Virus record (IMG/VR): IMGVR_UViG_3300025669_000070
Coordinates: 1-42,988 of that record
DNA: 42,988 nt
From: a virus
Strand: one strand, 5' to 3'
Below are positions 9,176-18,502 of the stretch, piece after piece; position 1 is the stretch's first letter; every line of letters begins with the position of its first letter. The notes below the pieces were generated by a model. It had not been told where the DNA came from and did no database searches. It saw nothing but the letters and a program-made list of their open reading frames with translations. A program made the translations under genes and the position numbers.

Positions 9176-9832
9176 TTAATCATCGCTATAATAATTAGCA
9201 AATCCACCTTTGGCCTTCATGTCGGCCATGACTTCTTCGTGACTTCCTTTGAAGCCCGCCTTCTTAGTGGGTGCTGATCCCGTTTTACCAATATCAGCTT
9301 TTGTTCTCTTAGTAGCTGTTTTAGTAGGTGGTGCTGACCGTGAAGAATCGGCATAGCCCATCTCAATGTAAAGCATAGTATCTCTGTCAGGAGGAAAGTC
9401 ACTACCTATACAGGTGTATCCTTCCTCAATAGCTTTCGCTTTAGCAAATACTAACGCTTCATTCCTATGGGACGCGCCATACTTCCTGTCACACTTATCG
9501 AAGTTTCGGGTGTAAGCCTCTTTTATCTTAGAGCTTTGTGACTCGCCAATCAGACTTTCGTTAGTCTGTTCCAGCTTATCCACCTTAACCTGTAATTTCT
9601 TTAGCAACTCATATGGATCATCGTCACTGTCTGGTGCTGGCGGTGACACGTGTGAAGCAATTAACTTAGCTTCAAGCTCGTTCACCTTCTGATTAACATT
9701 AATCAGATTTCTTTCAGCATTAGCTCTCCGCTGCTGTTCCTGCTGCAATACCTTATCAAACTGAGGCTTTTTTTCTTCTTCTTCTACTACTACTTCTTCG
9801 ATTTCTTCTACTTCTTCAATTTCGTCACTCAT
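9176..9832 (-). CDS. Capsid scaffold protein (218 aa)
   Basis: Very acidic N-terminus (runs of EE and VVVEEEE), then a long predicted coiled coil from about residue 25 to 110 (FDKVLQQEQQRRANAERNL, VNELEAKL), then a basic C-terminal part rich in Lys, Thr and Ala. Such charge layout, coiled coil and position just before the capsid gene are typical of phage scaffold proteins, whose basic tail contacts the capsid shell. ATG start with GAAAGGAAG upstream. Confidence 0.8.
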   Translation of the reverse strand: MSDEIEEVEEIEEVVVEEEEKKPQFDKVLQQEQQRRANAERNLINVNQKVNELEAKLIASHVSPPAPDSDDDPYELLKKLQVKVDKLEQTNESLIGESQSSKIKEAYTRNFDKCDRKYGASHRNEALVFAKAKAIEEGYTCIGSDFPPDRDTMLYIEMGYADSSRSAPPTKTATKRTKADIGKTGSAPTKKAGFKGSHEEVMADMKAKGGFANYYSDD

Positions 9833-9968
9833 AACAATAAACTTCCTTTCAGGTTTGGCTTTTAGTTAGCCCTCTCTGTCTATTTTTAACCGACTCACTG
9901 TTTGGCCACACGGCCCTTTAGCTATCAGTTACTATTTTTAATATATCTATCGGAGATCAACCCGACAG
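9833..9968. other. 136-bp intergenic region before the scaffold gene
   Basis: No gene found. On the minus strand it carries a short perfect hairpin (GGCC, loop GTGT, GGCC) and AT-rich tracts, among them TTGATC followed at distance by AAATAG. It is one of the largest gaps inside the late unit and sits just before scaffold and capsid, so it could hold an extra promoter. I see no convincing -35/-10 pair. Confidence 0.4.
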
Positions 9969-10199
9969 TTATTTCTTAATTATACTATTAGGCGGTCTAA
10001 CTATCTCAACCGCTGGTTTCTTATCAAATCCTTCACAGCGACTAAAATGGGCAGTAACAACACCATACGGTGCCATCTCATCTTCTGCGTTTGCACACGC
10101 TCCTGCCGCCATTTTCGACTGCTGGTTAGCCATAAATAATATCCAATACCTACACTCTTGGCATACTTTCAACCGTTCTTTAAGTTCCTTGTCCGACAT
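9969..10199 (-). CDS. Small Cys-containing protein, unknown (76 aa)
   Basis: A 76-aa protein with CxxC at residues 13-16 (VCQECRYW) and two more Cys near 35 and 54, a possible metal-binding set. Its first 20 bases overlap the end of the portal gene, so it is translated in tandem with it. I do not recognise a family. A small zinc-binding protein between portal and scaffold could be a minor head or assembly factor. Confidence 0.6.
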   Translation of the reverse strand: MSDKELKERLKVCQECRYWILFMANQQSKMAAGACANAEDEMAPYGVVTAHFSRCEGFDKKPAVEIVRPPNSIIKK

Positions 10200-12132
10200 C
10201 TGACTGTACTCCTTGTAATGCTACCTGAACGGCAGCTTGTACGTTTGGATCGTTTAATACAGGCTGTAACTGCATAAACATCTGCCACTGTTGGTTAGTT
10301 TGTAAAACTAATGCTTTATCCTTAACCTCATAAGCGTCAAGAACCTGGGGTAGATACGATCCCTGTAATATATTATTTAACTCCACTGCATCCTGTTTCT
10401 TACGATCCTTATCGAAAGGTAATGTAGAGCCAGCCTCAACTTGAACATCATACAAAATTTCCTTATGATGCTGGGTTATTGTTATCACAGCCGTTTCGTT
10501 AGTCTCACCCACAACCCTAATAATCTGACCAGGCGAGTAATTCTTTTGAATAACCTGTCCCATCAGTAGATACACTCTTGATATAAACTCATCGAATATC
10601 GCCGACATCATACCAACCCGACCCTGCCCGGCACGTTCTAAAGCGGCAATCTCAGTAGCAGAGGAAGTCTTAGTTGGCGTTCTGCCCATCACAACGCCAC
10701 TCATACCACTGGCGTTCTCCATATCAGCGTTATTAAGCTCATACGCTCGATAAACGTCACCAGAGATAGACGTGGGTGGCATGGTCTGTACTCTACCCAT
10801 TCCACCGTTATTCAACCAAGTAATACTGTTCGGTGACGATTTAATCTTCTTATGATCCTTAACGGCACCAATCTCAGCTAATGTCCGGGGGAACAACGCG
10901 CTATCAGTATGATCCTGAAGCGCAGATATTAAATCGTTCATCACATCCTGCCGACCGGCAAGCTGCTCCGTTTCGTTCATACCATACCACCTATGTGGCA
11001 GGATATTACCGGAACCGATAACCACTGGCCATAACCCTGACCACGGTTCGTCTACTAAAATAATATCGCCCACCTTAATAGTAAACCTACCGTCTGGATA
11101 TGCAGGCTCAAAGGTTGTGGTCTTTGGCCCTTCCAACGGGTCATATACCTCGCCCGATTCCTGATACACCCACTGGCCAGCTATATTTTCTACAAGCGTA
11201 CCGTCATTTTTCAAAACTTCAAACGGGGTACTAATCTCGTATTCCTGTTCAGTATAATCACGATACCACATACTAACCAGCTTAACCTGCGGCCTGTCCT
11301 GTTTCGGGTCTTCTGATTCTGTGTATGTACGCCTGTCAGTTGTAACGCCCATCTCTCTATCTAAAGGACTAACAACGCTCTGGACGGAGTCAAATGTATC
11401 AGTCTTACTGGAATCGATATTTTCCTGTAACCGTTCGGCATGTTCTGGCCATCGCCATTTAACATACTCCAAGTCACGTAATACTTCATAGCCAACATAG
11501 GAACCGTCCTCAACATTCGTATCAGTTAATGACGGGTCAACTATCAACTCCTGCGGGTCAATCAGTCTAACATTAGCGTCAGGCTTACCGGGCAGTGAAT
11601 CGTCCCAAAAGACATACATCGCCTGATATCCCATAATCAACATATCATGACAGCCACGGATCAGTTTGGTTCTCATATTAATCCGCCTGGCACGCCAGAG
11701 GACCAACTCTTCGATATCCTTAGCAAAGCTCAAGTCATTGTCGTTCTGTGGCAGGAACACCCCTTTAGGGTTATTCTGCGTCAGCATAGCAATCTTCTGC
11801 TCAATTATCGGGAATATACGATTAACAACAGCCTGATTTCTATTCTTACCACGCCTGGCTTTAGAGTTTTTTGTATCTGACCCGCTCCGATTATCGCTAC
11901 GAAGATTAGTACCCTGCCTGGCAAGCCACTGGTCGCCAAGCCAATACCTTATAGCGTCAACCTGAACACCTTGTAACTTTGTCCGCTGCTCACGGCTATC
12001 GTCAGCCATAGAGTCGATCCGCTTACATAACTCCCGTTCAGCCTTCTCTCTAGCCTCATCTTCAGGAGAACGCTTCTGTGGATCAAACTCGTCCAGTTCT
12101 TCAGTTGTCGTAAAATCTGCCAAGTCAGGCAT
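10180..12132 (-). CDS. Portal protein (650 aa)
   Basis: A 650-aa protein with an acidic N-terminus, RNQAVVNRIFPIIEQKIAMLTQNNP near residues 97-121 (interrupted here only by my count), GMNETEQLAGRQDVMND near the middle, and helical NASGMSGVVMGRTPTKTSSATE typical of large podovirus portals. The Gln-rich C-terminal helix could form the barrel. It follows the terminase and fibre genes and precedes scaffold and capsid. In the virion it would form the dodecameric DNA channel that docks terminase during packaging. No frameshift or truncation is seen. Confidence 0.82.
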   Translation of the reverse strand: MPDLADFTTTEELDEFDPQKRSPEDEAREKAERELCKRIDSMADDSREQRTKLQGVQVDAIRYWLGDQWLARQGTNLRSDNRSGSDTKNSKARRGKNRNQAVVNRIFPIIEQKIAMLTQNNPKGVFLPQNDNDLSFAKDIEELVLWRARRINMRTKLIRGCHDMLIMGYQAMYVFWDDSLPGKPDANVRLIDPQELIVDPSLTDTNVEDGSYVGYEVLRDLEYVKWRWPEHAERLQENIDSSKTDTFDSVQSVVSPLDREMGVTTDRRTYTESEDPKQDRPQVKLVSMWYRDYTEQEYEISTPFEVLKNDGTLVENIAGQWVYQESGEVYDPLEGPKTTTFEPAYPDGRFTIKVGDIILVDEPWSGLWPVVIGSGNILPHRWYGMNETEQLAGRQDVMNDLISALQDHTDSALFPRTLAEIGAVKDHKKIKSSPNSITWLNNGGMGRVQTMPPTSISGDVYRAYELNNADMENASGMSGVVMGRTPTKTSSATEIAALERAGQGRVGMMSAIFDEFISRVYLLMGQVIQKNYSPGQIIRVVGETNETAVITITQHHKEILYDVQVEAGSTLPFDKDRKKQDAVELNNILQGSYLPQVLDAYEVKDKALVLQTNQQWQMFMQLQPVLNDPNVQAAVQVALQGVQSDVGQGT

Positions 12133-12144
12133 AATTCATAATCC

Positions 12145-12663
12145 TTAATAGAATTTATAGTAAGCGATAGCGTCAGCGCCGGTACCAAGTGCAAAGTCAA
12201 CGTACATCTCGTTCATACCAACCAGGTCGAACCTCAACTCAGCGATACCATTAGCTGTGCCGACCACCGTAGCAACAGCATTGTTTTGAGTGATAGTGAG
12301 CGTGTCGGCGTAGAAGAAGCCAGTCAATGCTGAGCCATCCTCTAAGTCAAGATCACATATCGACGTACCAGCGATAGCGGTAAGCGTAACCATGTCAAGT
12401 GGGCCAGCGTTGGGACTATCCTGCCCCCATACGGTAGCGGTAACGGTTTCATCCGCAGCGTTAGATACTAAGAATCTAAACCTGGCACCGTTAGCCTCCA
12501 GGGGGATATCGTAAGCACCTGCCGAACCGACATCTGGCCAGTTAGTAGGATTCTGCCCAGCAGTCGCCCAGTTGCCAGTACCAGCGTAAGCCAGATCAGT
12601 GCTGTTAGTGAAGTTCCGGTTTACCTTAATCCACTCACCTTGTATTGTATAATCCATTCCCAT
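12145..12663 (-). CDS. Probable minor virion protein (172 aa)
   Basis: A beta-rich 172-aa protein with low charge (GARFRFLVSNAADETVTATV, GMNEMYVDFALGTGADA). Such small beta-sandwich proteins beside portal or capsid genes are often head fibres or decoration proteins. It ends 12 bases before the portal start. No motif names a function. Confidence 0.6.
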   Translation of the reverse strand: MGMDYTIQGEWIKVNRNFTNSTDLAYAGTGNWATAGQNPTNWPDVGSAGAYDIPLEANGARFRFLVSNAADETVTATVWGQDSPNAGPLDMVTLTAIAGTSICDLDLEDGSALTGFFYADTLTITQNNAVATVVGTANGIAELRFDLVGMNEMYVDFALGTGADAIAYYKFY

Positions 12664-12667
12664 AATC

Positions 12668-12838
12668 TTATTCCTTTTCTATTTCTTTAGGAAACTGAGC
12701 CAAAATCTCCTGTAATCTGGCAATCTCTGACTCAAGCCATTCTTTCCTATATGTCTTACTAACGGGTCTTGACTCTGCGACCTCGATAACATCATTTTCT
12801 GTTGCGTCCGTTTTTACTGTGAAAATTTTATCTACCAT
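12668..12838 (-). CDS. Small helical protein, unknown (56 aa)
   Basis: ATG at 12836-12838 after TAGGAGTTAATAAG (GGAG, good spacing), stop at 12668-12670. The 56 codons give a protein with a basic middle (SKTYRKEWLESEIARLQEIL) that looks like one amphipathic helix ending in acidic and basic residues. It fills the gap between the tail fibre gene and the 172-aa gene exactly and ends 5 bases before the latter, which supports it as real. Confidence 0.7.
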   Translation of the reverse strand: MVDKIFTVKTDATENDVIEVAESRPVSKTYRKEWLESEIARLQEILAQFPKEIEKE

Positions 12839-12849
12839 CTTATTAACTC

Positions 12850-15507
12850 CTATTTAGTAATAATTGTATCACTTCCTATTGCATCAATCTGATAATGAAT
12901 ATCAAAATCTAAAATAGCAACGCCGCCAGCATAAGGATTCGTTGAACCGGCAACTCTCTTTATACGACATAATAATATGGACGACAAACCATGTCCCGTA
13001 CCAGAAATTCCAGAGGCTGTTATATTACCCAATTGATGCTTATCATCACTATTAACACCAGTAGGCAGGTCAACAGTCACAAGGGTCGAGTTTGCTGAGA
13101 AGTCTTCACCAATATCACACCATGTATATTCAAACTCAATGCCTATATTATCTGACGGATCTACATCGCTCAAGCACATAAAATGAACATGAGGATATAT
13201 CGTTGACTCTAATAACCATTTATGCGGCATTTGTACTGTAACTAAAGCCTCGTCACCAACAGACCAAACATAACCATAAACTCCCTGACTTCCAGAACCG
13301 TCATCAAACAATTTTGTCAGTGTTGGGTTATTGGACGATCCATTCCAGTTATTAGGGCCAATCGGTGTAACGTAGTCATCCCACACTGTCGCATCACCAA
13401 CAAGAGTCAGCTTGCCATAAGCATCAATATTAGTATAATTACCGGCACCACCTGACAGACCAAGTTTTAGATTGTTTCTTATGGAAAAATTAGCATCATC
13501 CCCGTCACTATAAAGGATTATATCAGAACCAGCACCAATCGTGATATACTTATTATCCACAAGAAAATCAATATCACTATCGAAGACGTATGAGGCTGCA
13601 CCAAGAAAAGACAAAGTATCTACACCAACTAAGTATGTTATTGTAGCATAAACTGTTCCGTCACTCCCAGACATAAATATTTGTGACGTTATATTATTAG
13701 ACGCTCTAACAAACAAAGTATCTTTTAATGACACAATATTTGAACTGCTACTAAATTCCGGAAGTTTGATAGTTGTGAAAACAGTTATTTCATCAACATA
13801 CATATTAGAATTAGCTAAAGCTACTTCTAAATCCCCAACAGTTGCCTTGCCTGTAGTTGTCAGAGCAAAATTACCAGTCTTGTCACCTGTAAGTCCTGTA
13901 TCCGCGGCATCTGATTGCCAATAATTTGTAACGGCCGCTATCGGAGGATCAAGAGTCGTATAGTGTAATTCATCACATGTCATATCCCCTGTTGTTGTTA
14001 AATTTCCATTGCCAAAAGAAATATCTCCACCAGAGGCAGTTATAACAAGATCATTCGTCCCCCAAGCATCTATCGTAACAGTCCCAGCACCACTCTCATA
14101 GGAAATGTCTAAACCACCATTATCAAATGATGACGTAGTCTGATTAGGAATTATCCTATGCTTTCCTGTCGAAAACCAACTTGCAAAATTTGAAACTTTA
14201 TCCCACCAAAAAGCAGCAAGATTATTAGCATCTTCCTTAACTCTCACAGACACAGCCTCAACACTATTAGAGATAAACTCAAAAGCTCCTGTGTGTCCAG
14301 TGTCAGCCTTAACAATATTAAAACCACTCACATTAGAAGATGTCTGGATACTTATATAATCCCCGACGTCTCCATTTGGTTTTATGTCAATCTCATGAGC
14401 TGACGATATGACAGATGTATCACCAGTTAAGATCAAAGCATTAGCAGAAACATTCGTCGCCGTTGTCAAATTCGCAGAGGCATCTATCGTCAACCCATTA
14501 ATATTCAGATTCCCAGTTGTCGTAATCACCCCATGAGTACCATCGGAATATATTCTAAGATCGGTCGGGTCTAAGCCAAGATAAATGCTTTTATTAGCCG
14601 TATCAAGATACAAATCACCAGCATCAATATTAACGTCACCAGAGAAGTACCCTGCCCAATTCGTTAGGCCGTTCTGAGCCGCACCATAGACACCTATATT
14701 CTTAGTAGCTGAAACTTCATCAACATAAGTTCCGGAAGCCTCACCATAGACGCCAACATTCAAATATGCATTAGAGACATCCGCTGTAAAAGATCCACCG
14801 TACGCCTGATCTCTGTCGAATACAGGATCATCACCAGTTTGATAGCCAATAACAGATGTTCGAACAAACGGGGCATCATCATCAACCCTAGTCATTACAA
14901 CTGACGCGCCATAAGCATTATCGGAAGAAGTAGCAATCGTTAGGGAGTCACATGATACTATATCATTATCACCCATATCTAAATCGCCAGACATGGCTTG
15001 AGAACCGCTGGTTAGGAATAACTTCCCATCGGCATCAGGTACAGTTAATACGCTAGTAGCACCAGAAGATATTCCCGACAATTCAAAGTTTAGTTTCTTA
15101 GTGTTATCGTCATTATCTGAAAACACCGCCTCGTTATCTAATACTTGAAACGTAGCGTTCGATAACCGTTCCCACGTAGCCCCATCCGATTCATACAATC
15201 CCCTGCGCCTATCCCACAATAACCCAGTAGTCTCTTGAACTAAATATATCGCACCAGCATTAGCAGCAGCACTAGGCAGGGCAGCAAAATTAAGAACCAC
15301 GCCAGTCCACCCAGCACCTAAAACTGTCTCCTTACCGGCACTGTCACGATAACACATAACAGTCGTACCGGCAGCAGCTTTAGAATACAACCGTGCATGA
15401 TCTGCGTCAGGATCGCCAGGCGAACCGTTCTCCTTATAGTCCAGAAAACCCGTTACCGGAACTGAACCGTCAGGTCGCAAATCAGTACGATATCTACTTC
15501 TATTCAT
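12850..15507 (-). CDS. Large tail fibre / receptor-binding protein (885 aa)
   Basis: The N-terminus (DLRPDGSVPVTGFLDYKENG) is followed by a phage fibre-like GLLWDRRRGLYESDG region and long repetitive beta-rich segments with Asp, Asn, Gly and Thr (GDVNIDAGDLYLDTANKSI, DLRIYSDGTHG), as in beta-helical fibres and spikes. The C-terminal ~130 residues are less repetitive (WLLESTIYPHVHFM) and may be the receptor-binding head. There is no S74 motif at this C-terminus. Unusually for a podovirus, it lies between terminase and portal. ATG start at 15507. Confidence 0.72.
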   Translation of the reverse strand: MNRSRYRTDLRPDGSVPVTGFLDYKENGSPGDPDADHARLYSKAAAGTTVMCYRDSAGKETVLGAGWTGVVLNFAALPSAAANAGAIYLVQETTGLLWDRRRGLYESDGATWERLSNATFQVLDNEAVFSDNDDNTKKLNFELSGISSGATSVLTVPDADGKLFLTSGSQAMSGDLDMGDNDIVSCDSLTIATSSDNAYGASVVMTRVDDDAPFVRTSVIGYQTGDDPVFDRDQAYGGSFTADVSNAYLNVGVYGEASGTYVDEVSATKNIGVYGAAQNGLTNWAGYFSGDVNIDAGDLYLDTANKSIYLGLDPTDLRIYSDGTHGVITTTGNLNINGLTIDASANLTTATNVSANALILTGDTSVISSAHEIDIKPNGDVGDYISIQTSSNVSGFNIVKADTGHTGAFEFISNSVEAVSVRVKEDANNLAAFWWDKVSNFASWFSTGKHRIIPNQTTSSFDNGGLDISYESGAGTVTIDAWGTNDLVITASGGDISFGNGNLTTTGDMTCDELHYTTLDPPIAAVTNYWQSDAADTGLTGDKTGNFALTTTGKATVGDLEVALANSNMYVDEITVFTTIKLPEFSSSSNIVSLKDTLFVRASNNITSQIFMSGSDGTVYATITYLVGVDTLSFLGAASYVFDSDIDFLVDNKYITIGAGSDIILYSDGDDANFSIRNNLKLGLSGGAGNYTNIDAYGKLTLVGDATVWDDYVTPIGPNNWNGSSNNPTLTKLFDDGSGSQGVYGYVWSVGDEALVTVQMPHKWLLESTIYPHVHFMCLSDVDPSDNIGIEFEYTWCDIGEDFSANSTLVTVDLPTGVNSDDKHQLGNITASGISGTGHGLSSILLCRIKRVAGSTNPYAGGVAILDFDIHYQIDAIGSDTIITK

Positions 15508-15517
15508 ATATGACGTT

Positions 15518-15733
15518 CTAAGCTATTAAACCAAGTTCTTGTAGTCTATCTATTACTTCATTAAGTCTTGCTATCGCAGACGCAGCATCTGTTGCATCTG
15601 CAACTGTTGCCGGCTGGTCAACTGGAGTAGTGTTATAAAAACCTAATAAAGTATCACTAGAGCTTATGGTTCCATTACTTACTGACGTAGCTATACTAGG
15701 AAATCTTCCTCTTAACATATTAATAAACCTCAT
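15518..15733 (-). CDS. Small tail-associated protein (71 aa)
   Basis: A 71-aa protein with GFYNTTPVDQPATVADATDA and a C-terminal helix (AIARLNEVIDRLQELGLI). The pattern TTPVxQP..ADATDA..L..L..LGLI is one I know from small phage genes and fibre ends next to tail-fibre genes; the exact role there is unclear. It is directly upstream of the 885-aa fibre gene (10-base gap), so a fibre accessory or shaft end is likely. Confidence 0.65.
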   Translation of the reverse strand: MRFINMLRGRFPSIATSVSNGTISSSDTLLGFYNTTPVDQPATVADATDAASAIARLNEVIDRLQELGLIA

Positions 15734-15902
15734 TCAAATCAATTTCTTCTTCATCGTCATCAATAATCTCAACAGGAAGATCGCTAATATCCTCTTGAAC
15801 TATGGAATCGTTAGGTCGCATACACTTCCAACATATAAAAAACGTAAGTAGGGACTGCGCCAGCATCCCAACTGTCACTAATAGTATATCAATCTGATTC
15901 AT
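15720..15902 (-). CDS. Small membrane protein (60 aa)
   Basis: The start is the ATG at 15900-15902, after GGAGTTTGATAATA. Residues 5-25 are hydrophobic (DILLVTVGMLAQSLLTFFIC), followed by WKCMRPND and a very acidic tail (EIIDDDEEEIDLNE). One transmembrane segment with a cytoplasmic acidic tail is likely. The stop overlaps the start of the 71-aa gene. It could belong to lysis or superinfection exclusion; nothing in the sequence decides. Confidence 0.65.
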   Translation of the reverse strand: MNQIDILLVTVGMLAQSLLTFFICWKCMRPNDSIVQEDISDLPVEIIDDDEEEIDLNEVY

Positions 15903-16062
15903 TATTATCAAACTCCTTGTTTTTATCACCGTAAGTGTGGTTATCTCGTATATCAATTACACCAACAGTGATACACTTAATCGCCCTTCGTATCATATGC
16001 TCTCGTAACTCTTCCTCCGCCTCCTTAACTCTCTGGGCTATATATATATCAATTCCAACCAT
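15889..16062 (-). CDS. Small charged protein, unknown (57 aa)
   Basis: The start is the ATG at 16060-16062 with GGAGAT eight bases upstream; longer frames would run deep into the terminase gene. The sequence has a helical first half (QRVKEAEEELREHMIRRAI) and an acidic, Asn-rich tail. It overlaps the large terminase end by 14 bases and the next gene start by 14. No family recognised. Confidence 0.6.
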   Translation of the reverse strand: MVGIDIYIAQRVKEAEEELREHMIRRAIKCITVGVIDIRDNHTYGDKNKEFDNNESD

Positions 16063-17767
16063 CGTCGTCATCTCCTTCTTCCATATCTTCCATATAATCC
16101 TTAGCGTCATTATACGCCAAATTATCAGCGTAACTACCATCCCTATCAGGCTTAACAACAAACGCATCACTCACCGTAGCAACATAATCACCCACCATCT
16201 GACACCCCGCCGCCTGGATCATCATCTGCAACGTTATACCCAACGACATAACGTCATCGTCATGCTCTCCTGGCTGAGCTACCGGCTTACCGTTCTTATC
16301 CCTCACGAATACCCGCAACTCATGTATCGTCCTACCACAGGGAACATCCAGCCAGCCATCCCGTATCGCCTGAATTAAATCATTGACTAAAATCTCACGT
16401 GTCACCTTATCAGTCATCCAGCCTATCTCCTGGCTGTAATCGTCGCCATGTTTCTTATACCGCTTCCTCATATATAAGTTAGGATATCCACTGGCTTTAA
16501 GTAACTCCCGCACCGCACCACCCATCGTGTTATTAACCTCAAATCCCAGCAGAGCCGTTCCATACCATCTACCCAACTGGTCCATCTGATCCGAAAACTC
16601 GTCCGTATCCAACTGCCCATGTAGCTTCGCAACCACACACTTACCATTAACATTACCCACGTGGGCAGAACTCGCGTCCGGGTCGTCAGCCTCGTCAGGC
16701 TTCAACCCCTGTGAGGGGTCGCCACCCAACACATATACCTGATCCTCAACCGGCTTCTGCCATATCCTCACGGGGCCACGCAACTCCTCAACGAAACTAC
16801 CACCAACCATCCTACCCACAAAACGAGGCGGGATAGCGTCCTTCTCCATCTGAGATAACCGGCCAGCATGAAATACCGGCCTGCCTGATACCAAAAACGC
16901 CTCGTCAGCACACGATGGATACTCCTGATGGAACATATCCAAGTCACCGCCACACTCATCAGCTATCGTCATCCGCCGCCACATTATCTGTCCATCGTTC
17001 AATCCATACAACTCCCGCTCCAACCGCTCCTCCTCCGTTATCGCCATACCCTTGGGGGCAGGTAATACATACTCAGGAAAATTATGCCAGGCCAGAAACA
17101 ACGGATAATAATTACTGTTCCCCTTAACCGCCGCCTGCCACCTGTCGTAAAACTCACCCCCAAGCCCGTTAGCGGTAGATTCAAGCAATACAGATGTGTC
17201 CTTACCCTTGGGAACACATTGCAGGACCGACAGTAAGGTTGCCTTTGCATTATCCCAAAATGCCACCTCGCTACCATGAAAACAATGTATCGTTGAACCC
17301 CTACCAAGGTTCTCCTTACCAGCAGTTTTCACTAACATACTCGACCGCCAGGGACTCTTATAAGTAATCTCCTTGCGAGTGCTATACTGCTCCGGTCTAC
17401 TCTCAGGGTCAGCCTCCTGGTACATCTTAATCTTACGGAATATATCCGTCGAAGCGTCATCGTCATGGGCAGAGATCAAAGCGTTCTGGTTAGCCTTCTT
17501 ATTACACCAGAAGTACTGACAGGCCGCTCCCCACGTTGTTATCCCCTGCTGACGTGCTTTCAGTATCAATACCCGCACAGGCTTACCAGCACGCTGCTGG
17601 GCGTTAATAACCGCCTGCAACTTGAGCTGAGCAGTGTTAGGCTTCAACCGAACAAACTCGACACTCTTATTAGTAATCCAACAATGATCCGCTATCCACT
17701 GATGAGCCATCAACTCAGCTATTCGGCCAGCCTCAATGACACGCGGGGGAAGGGGGTTACTGCTCAT
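16049..17767 (-). CDS. terL: Terminase large subunit (572 aa)
   Basis: The packaging motor. With the start at 17767, an ATP-site motif ARQQGITT lies at residues 71-78 (a variant Walker A with a Lys just upstream), a Walker B-like HCFHGSEVAFW at 161-171, and the RNase H-type nuclease acids follow: D350 in GGDPSQG, E410 in GFEVNN and the D503-D505 cluster in HDDDVM. The start at 17767 makes an ATGA overlap with the preceding small gene. An upstream ATG at 17791 would add eight residues and cannot be excluded. The three small genes at 17764-18397 separate it from the small subunit, which is unusual. Confidence 0.92.
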   Translation of the reverse strand: MSSNPLPPRVIEAGRIAELMAHQWIADHCWITNKSVEFVRLKPNTAQLKLQAVINAQQRAGKPVRVLILKARQQGITTWGAACQYFWCNKKANQNALISAHDDDASTDIFRKIKMYQEADPESRPEQYSTRKEITYKSPWRSSMLVKTAGKENLGRGSTIHCFHGSEVAFWDNAKATLLSVLQCVPKGKDTSVLLESTANGLGGEFYDRWQAAVKGNSNYYPLFLAWHNFPEYVLPAPKGMAITEEERLERELYGLNDGQIMWRRMTIADECGGDLDMFHQEYPSCADEAFLVSGRPVFHAGRLSQMEKDAIPPRFVGRMVGGSFVEELRGPVRIWQKPVEDQVYVLGGDPSQGLKPDEADDPDASSAHVGNVNGKCVVAKLHGQLDTDEFSDQMDQLGRWYGTALLGFEVNNTMGGAVRELLKASGYPNLYMRKRYKKHGDDYSQEIGWMTDKVTREILVNDLIQAIRDGWLDVPCGRTIHELRVFVRDKNGKPVAQPGEHDDDVMSLGITLQMMIQAAGCQMVGDYVATVSDAFVVKPDRDGSYADNLAYNDAKDYMEDMEEGDDDDGWN

Positions 17768-17967
17768 CTGGAACTCTCGTTCATTAAACACGTTATTAAC
17801 TTACACATAGAATCATATCTGTCACGACTTATAGCTATAACGCCAGTAACTAATCTGCCGCCGGGTGGCTGAGCCTCACAGTACTTACAGAAATCCTCCA
17901 ATACGTTCCTATTACCATAATCGCCCTTGTAACTCTCGATAAAACCTTCAATATACTTACTCATCAT
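17764..17967 (-). CDS. Small protein of a tandem family in the packaging region (67 aa)
   Basis: A 67-aa protein with GFIESY near residue 9 and LEDFCKYCE near residue 23, then a basic tail. It overlaps the terminase start (ATGA). Its leader and first codons (GGAGTTAGATGATGAGTAAG) are nearly the same as those of the gene at 18128-18397, which points to tandem duplication. Function unknown; a packaging accessory or a host-directed protein are possible. Confidence 0.65.
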   Translation of the reverse strand: MMSKYIEGFIESYKGDYGNRNVLEDFCKYCEAQPPGGRLVTGVIAISRDRYDSMCKLITCLMNESSR

Positions 17968-18127
17968 CTAACTCCTTCCGCTTACGAGCAATATACTCGC
18001 AAAACTTCTCCAATGAATCACGTAACGACCAACCATCGTAACCACGAGTAGACATGAATCCAGATATATACTGCTTATTGTCATTCAAATACTCTGACTC
18101 GTAGCCGTCTTGGATTCCTTTTAACAT
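17957..18127 (-). CDS. Small protein of the same tandem family (56 aa)
   Basis: ATG at 18125-18127, stop at 17957-17959, 56 residues. It contains YISGFMSTRGYDGW and SLEKFCEYIARKRKEL, which line up with GFIESY...LEDFCKYCE of the next gene. The stop overlaps the start of that gene by 11 bases, and its own ATG lies directly at the stop of the gene upstream. Packing and similarity support it as real. Confidence 0.68.
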   Translation of the reverse strand: MLKGIQDGYESEYLNDNKQYISGFMSTRGYDGWSLRDSLEKFCEYIARKRKELDDE

Positions 18128-18397
18128 CTATTTAATATACTCCGATAACTTCTCAACGGCATGTGTTAAACACCTAGTACCCTTATTCATCATGTTCGCA
18201 CGGATGTCCATAGCAGCACGGTCGACTTCTTCAAGTAAACTACTGGGGACGTAAGCTAAGTTATCTGATTCGTACATATCTTCCATATACGAAGCAAAAC
18301 TCCTTATTAACTTCAAATCCTTCTGGGTTTTAACATTCTGGAATGCTATAAAACCATTCATCCACTCAGTCATTCTTTCGTTTTCTTTACTCATCAT
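18128..18397 (-). CDS. Small protein of the same tandem family, longest member (89 aa)
   Basis: An 89-aa protein starting ATGATG after AAGGAGTCAG. It has WMNGFIAF and LIRSFASYMEDMYE, the counterpart of the GF...F..Y pattern in the two smaller neighbours, then an extra helical C-terminal part (EVDRAAMDIRANM). Function unknown. Its place between the two terminase subunits suggests coupling to packaging timing, but small cargo genes are also common here. Confidence 0.65.
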   Translation of the reverse strand: MMSKENERMTEWMNGFIAFQNVKTQKDLKLIRSFASYMEDMYESDNLAYVPSSLLEEVDRAAMDIRANMMNKGTRCLTHAVEKLSEYIK

Positions 18398-18502
18398 CTG
18401 ACTCCTTAAAAAAATAATTAACTAAATTACTAAATTACCTATCTTAACATGCTCCGAGACTTCATTTTTTGTGAGATTTAGTGGGGGGTATGGTACCTAT
18501 TC
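18398..18502. other. 105-bp gap between small terminase and the next small gene
   Basis: AT-rich, with a direct repeat TAAATTAC on the plus strand near 18423-18440 and a G-rich/C-rich tract at 18480-18530. I see no gene and no clear terminator. It could hold a packaging site, since such sites often lie in or beside terS, but there is no sequence proof. Confidence 0.4.
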
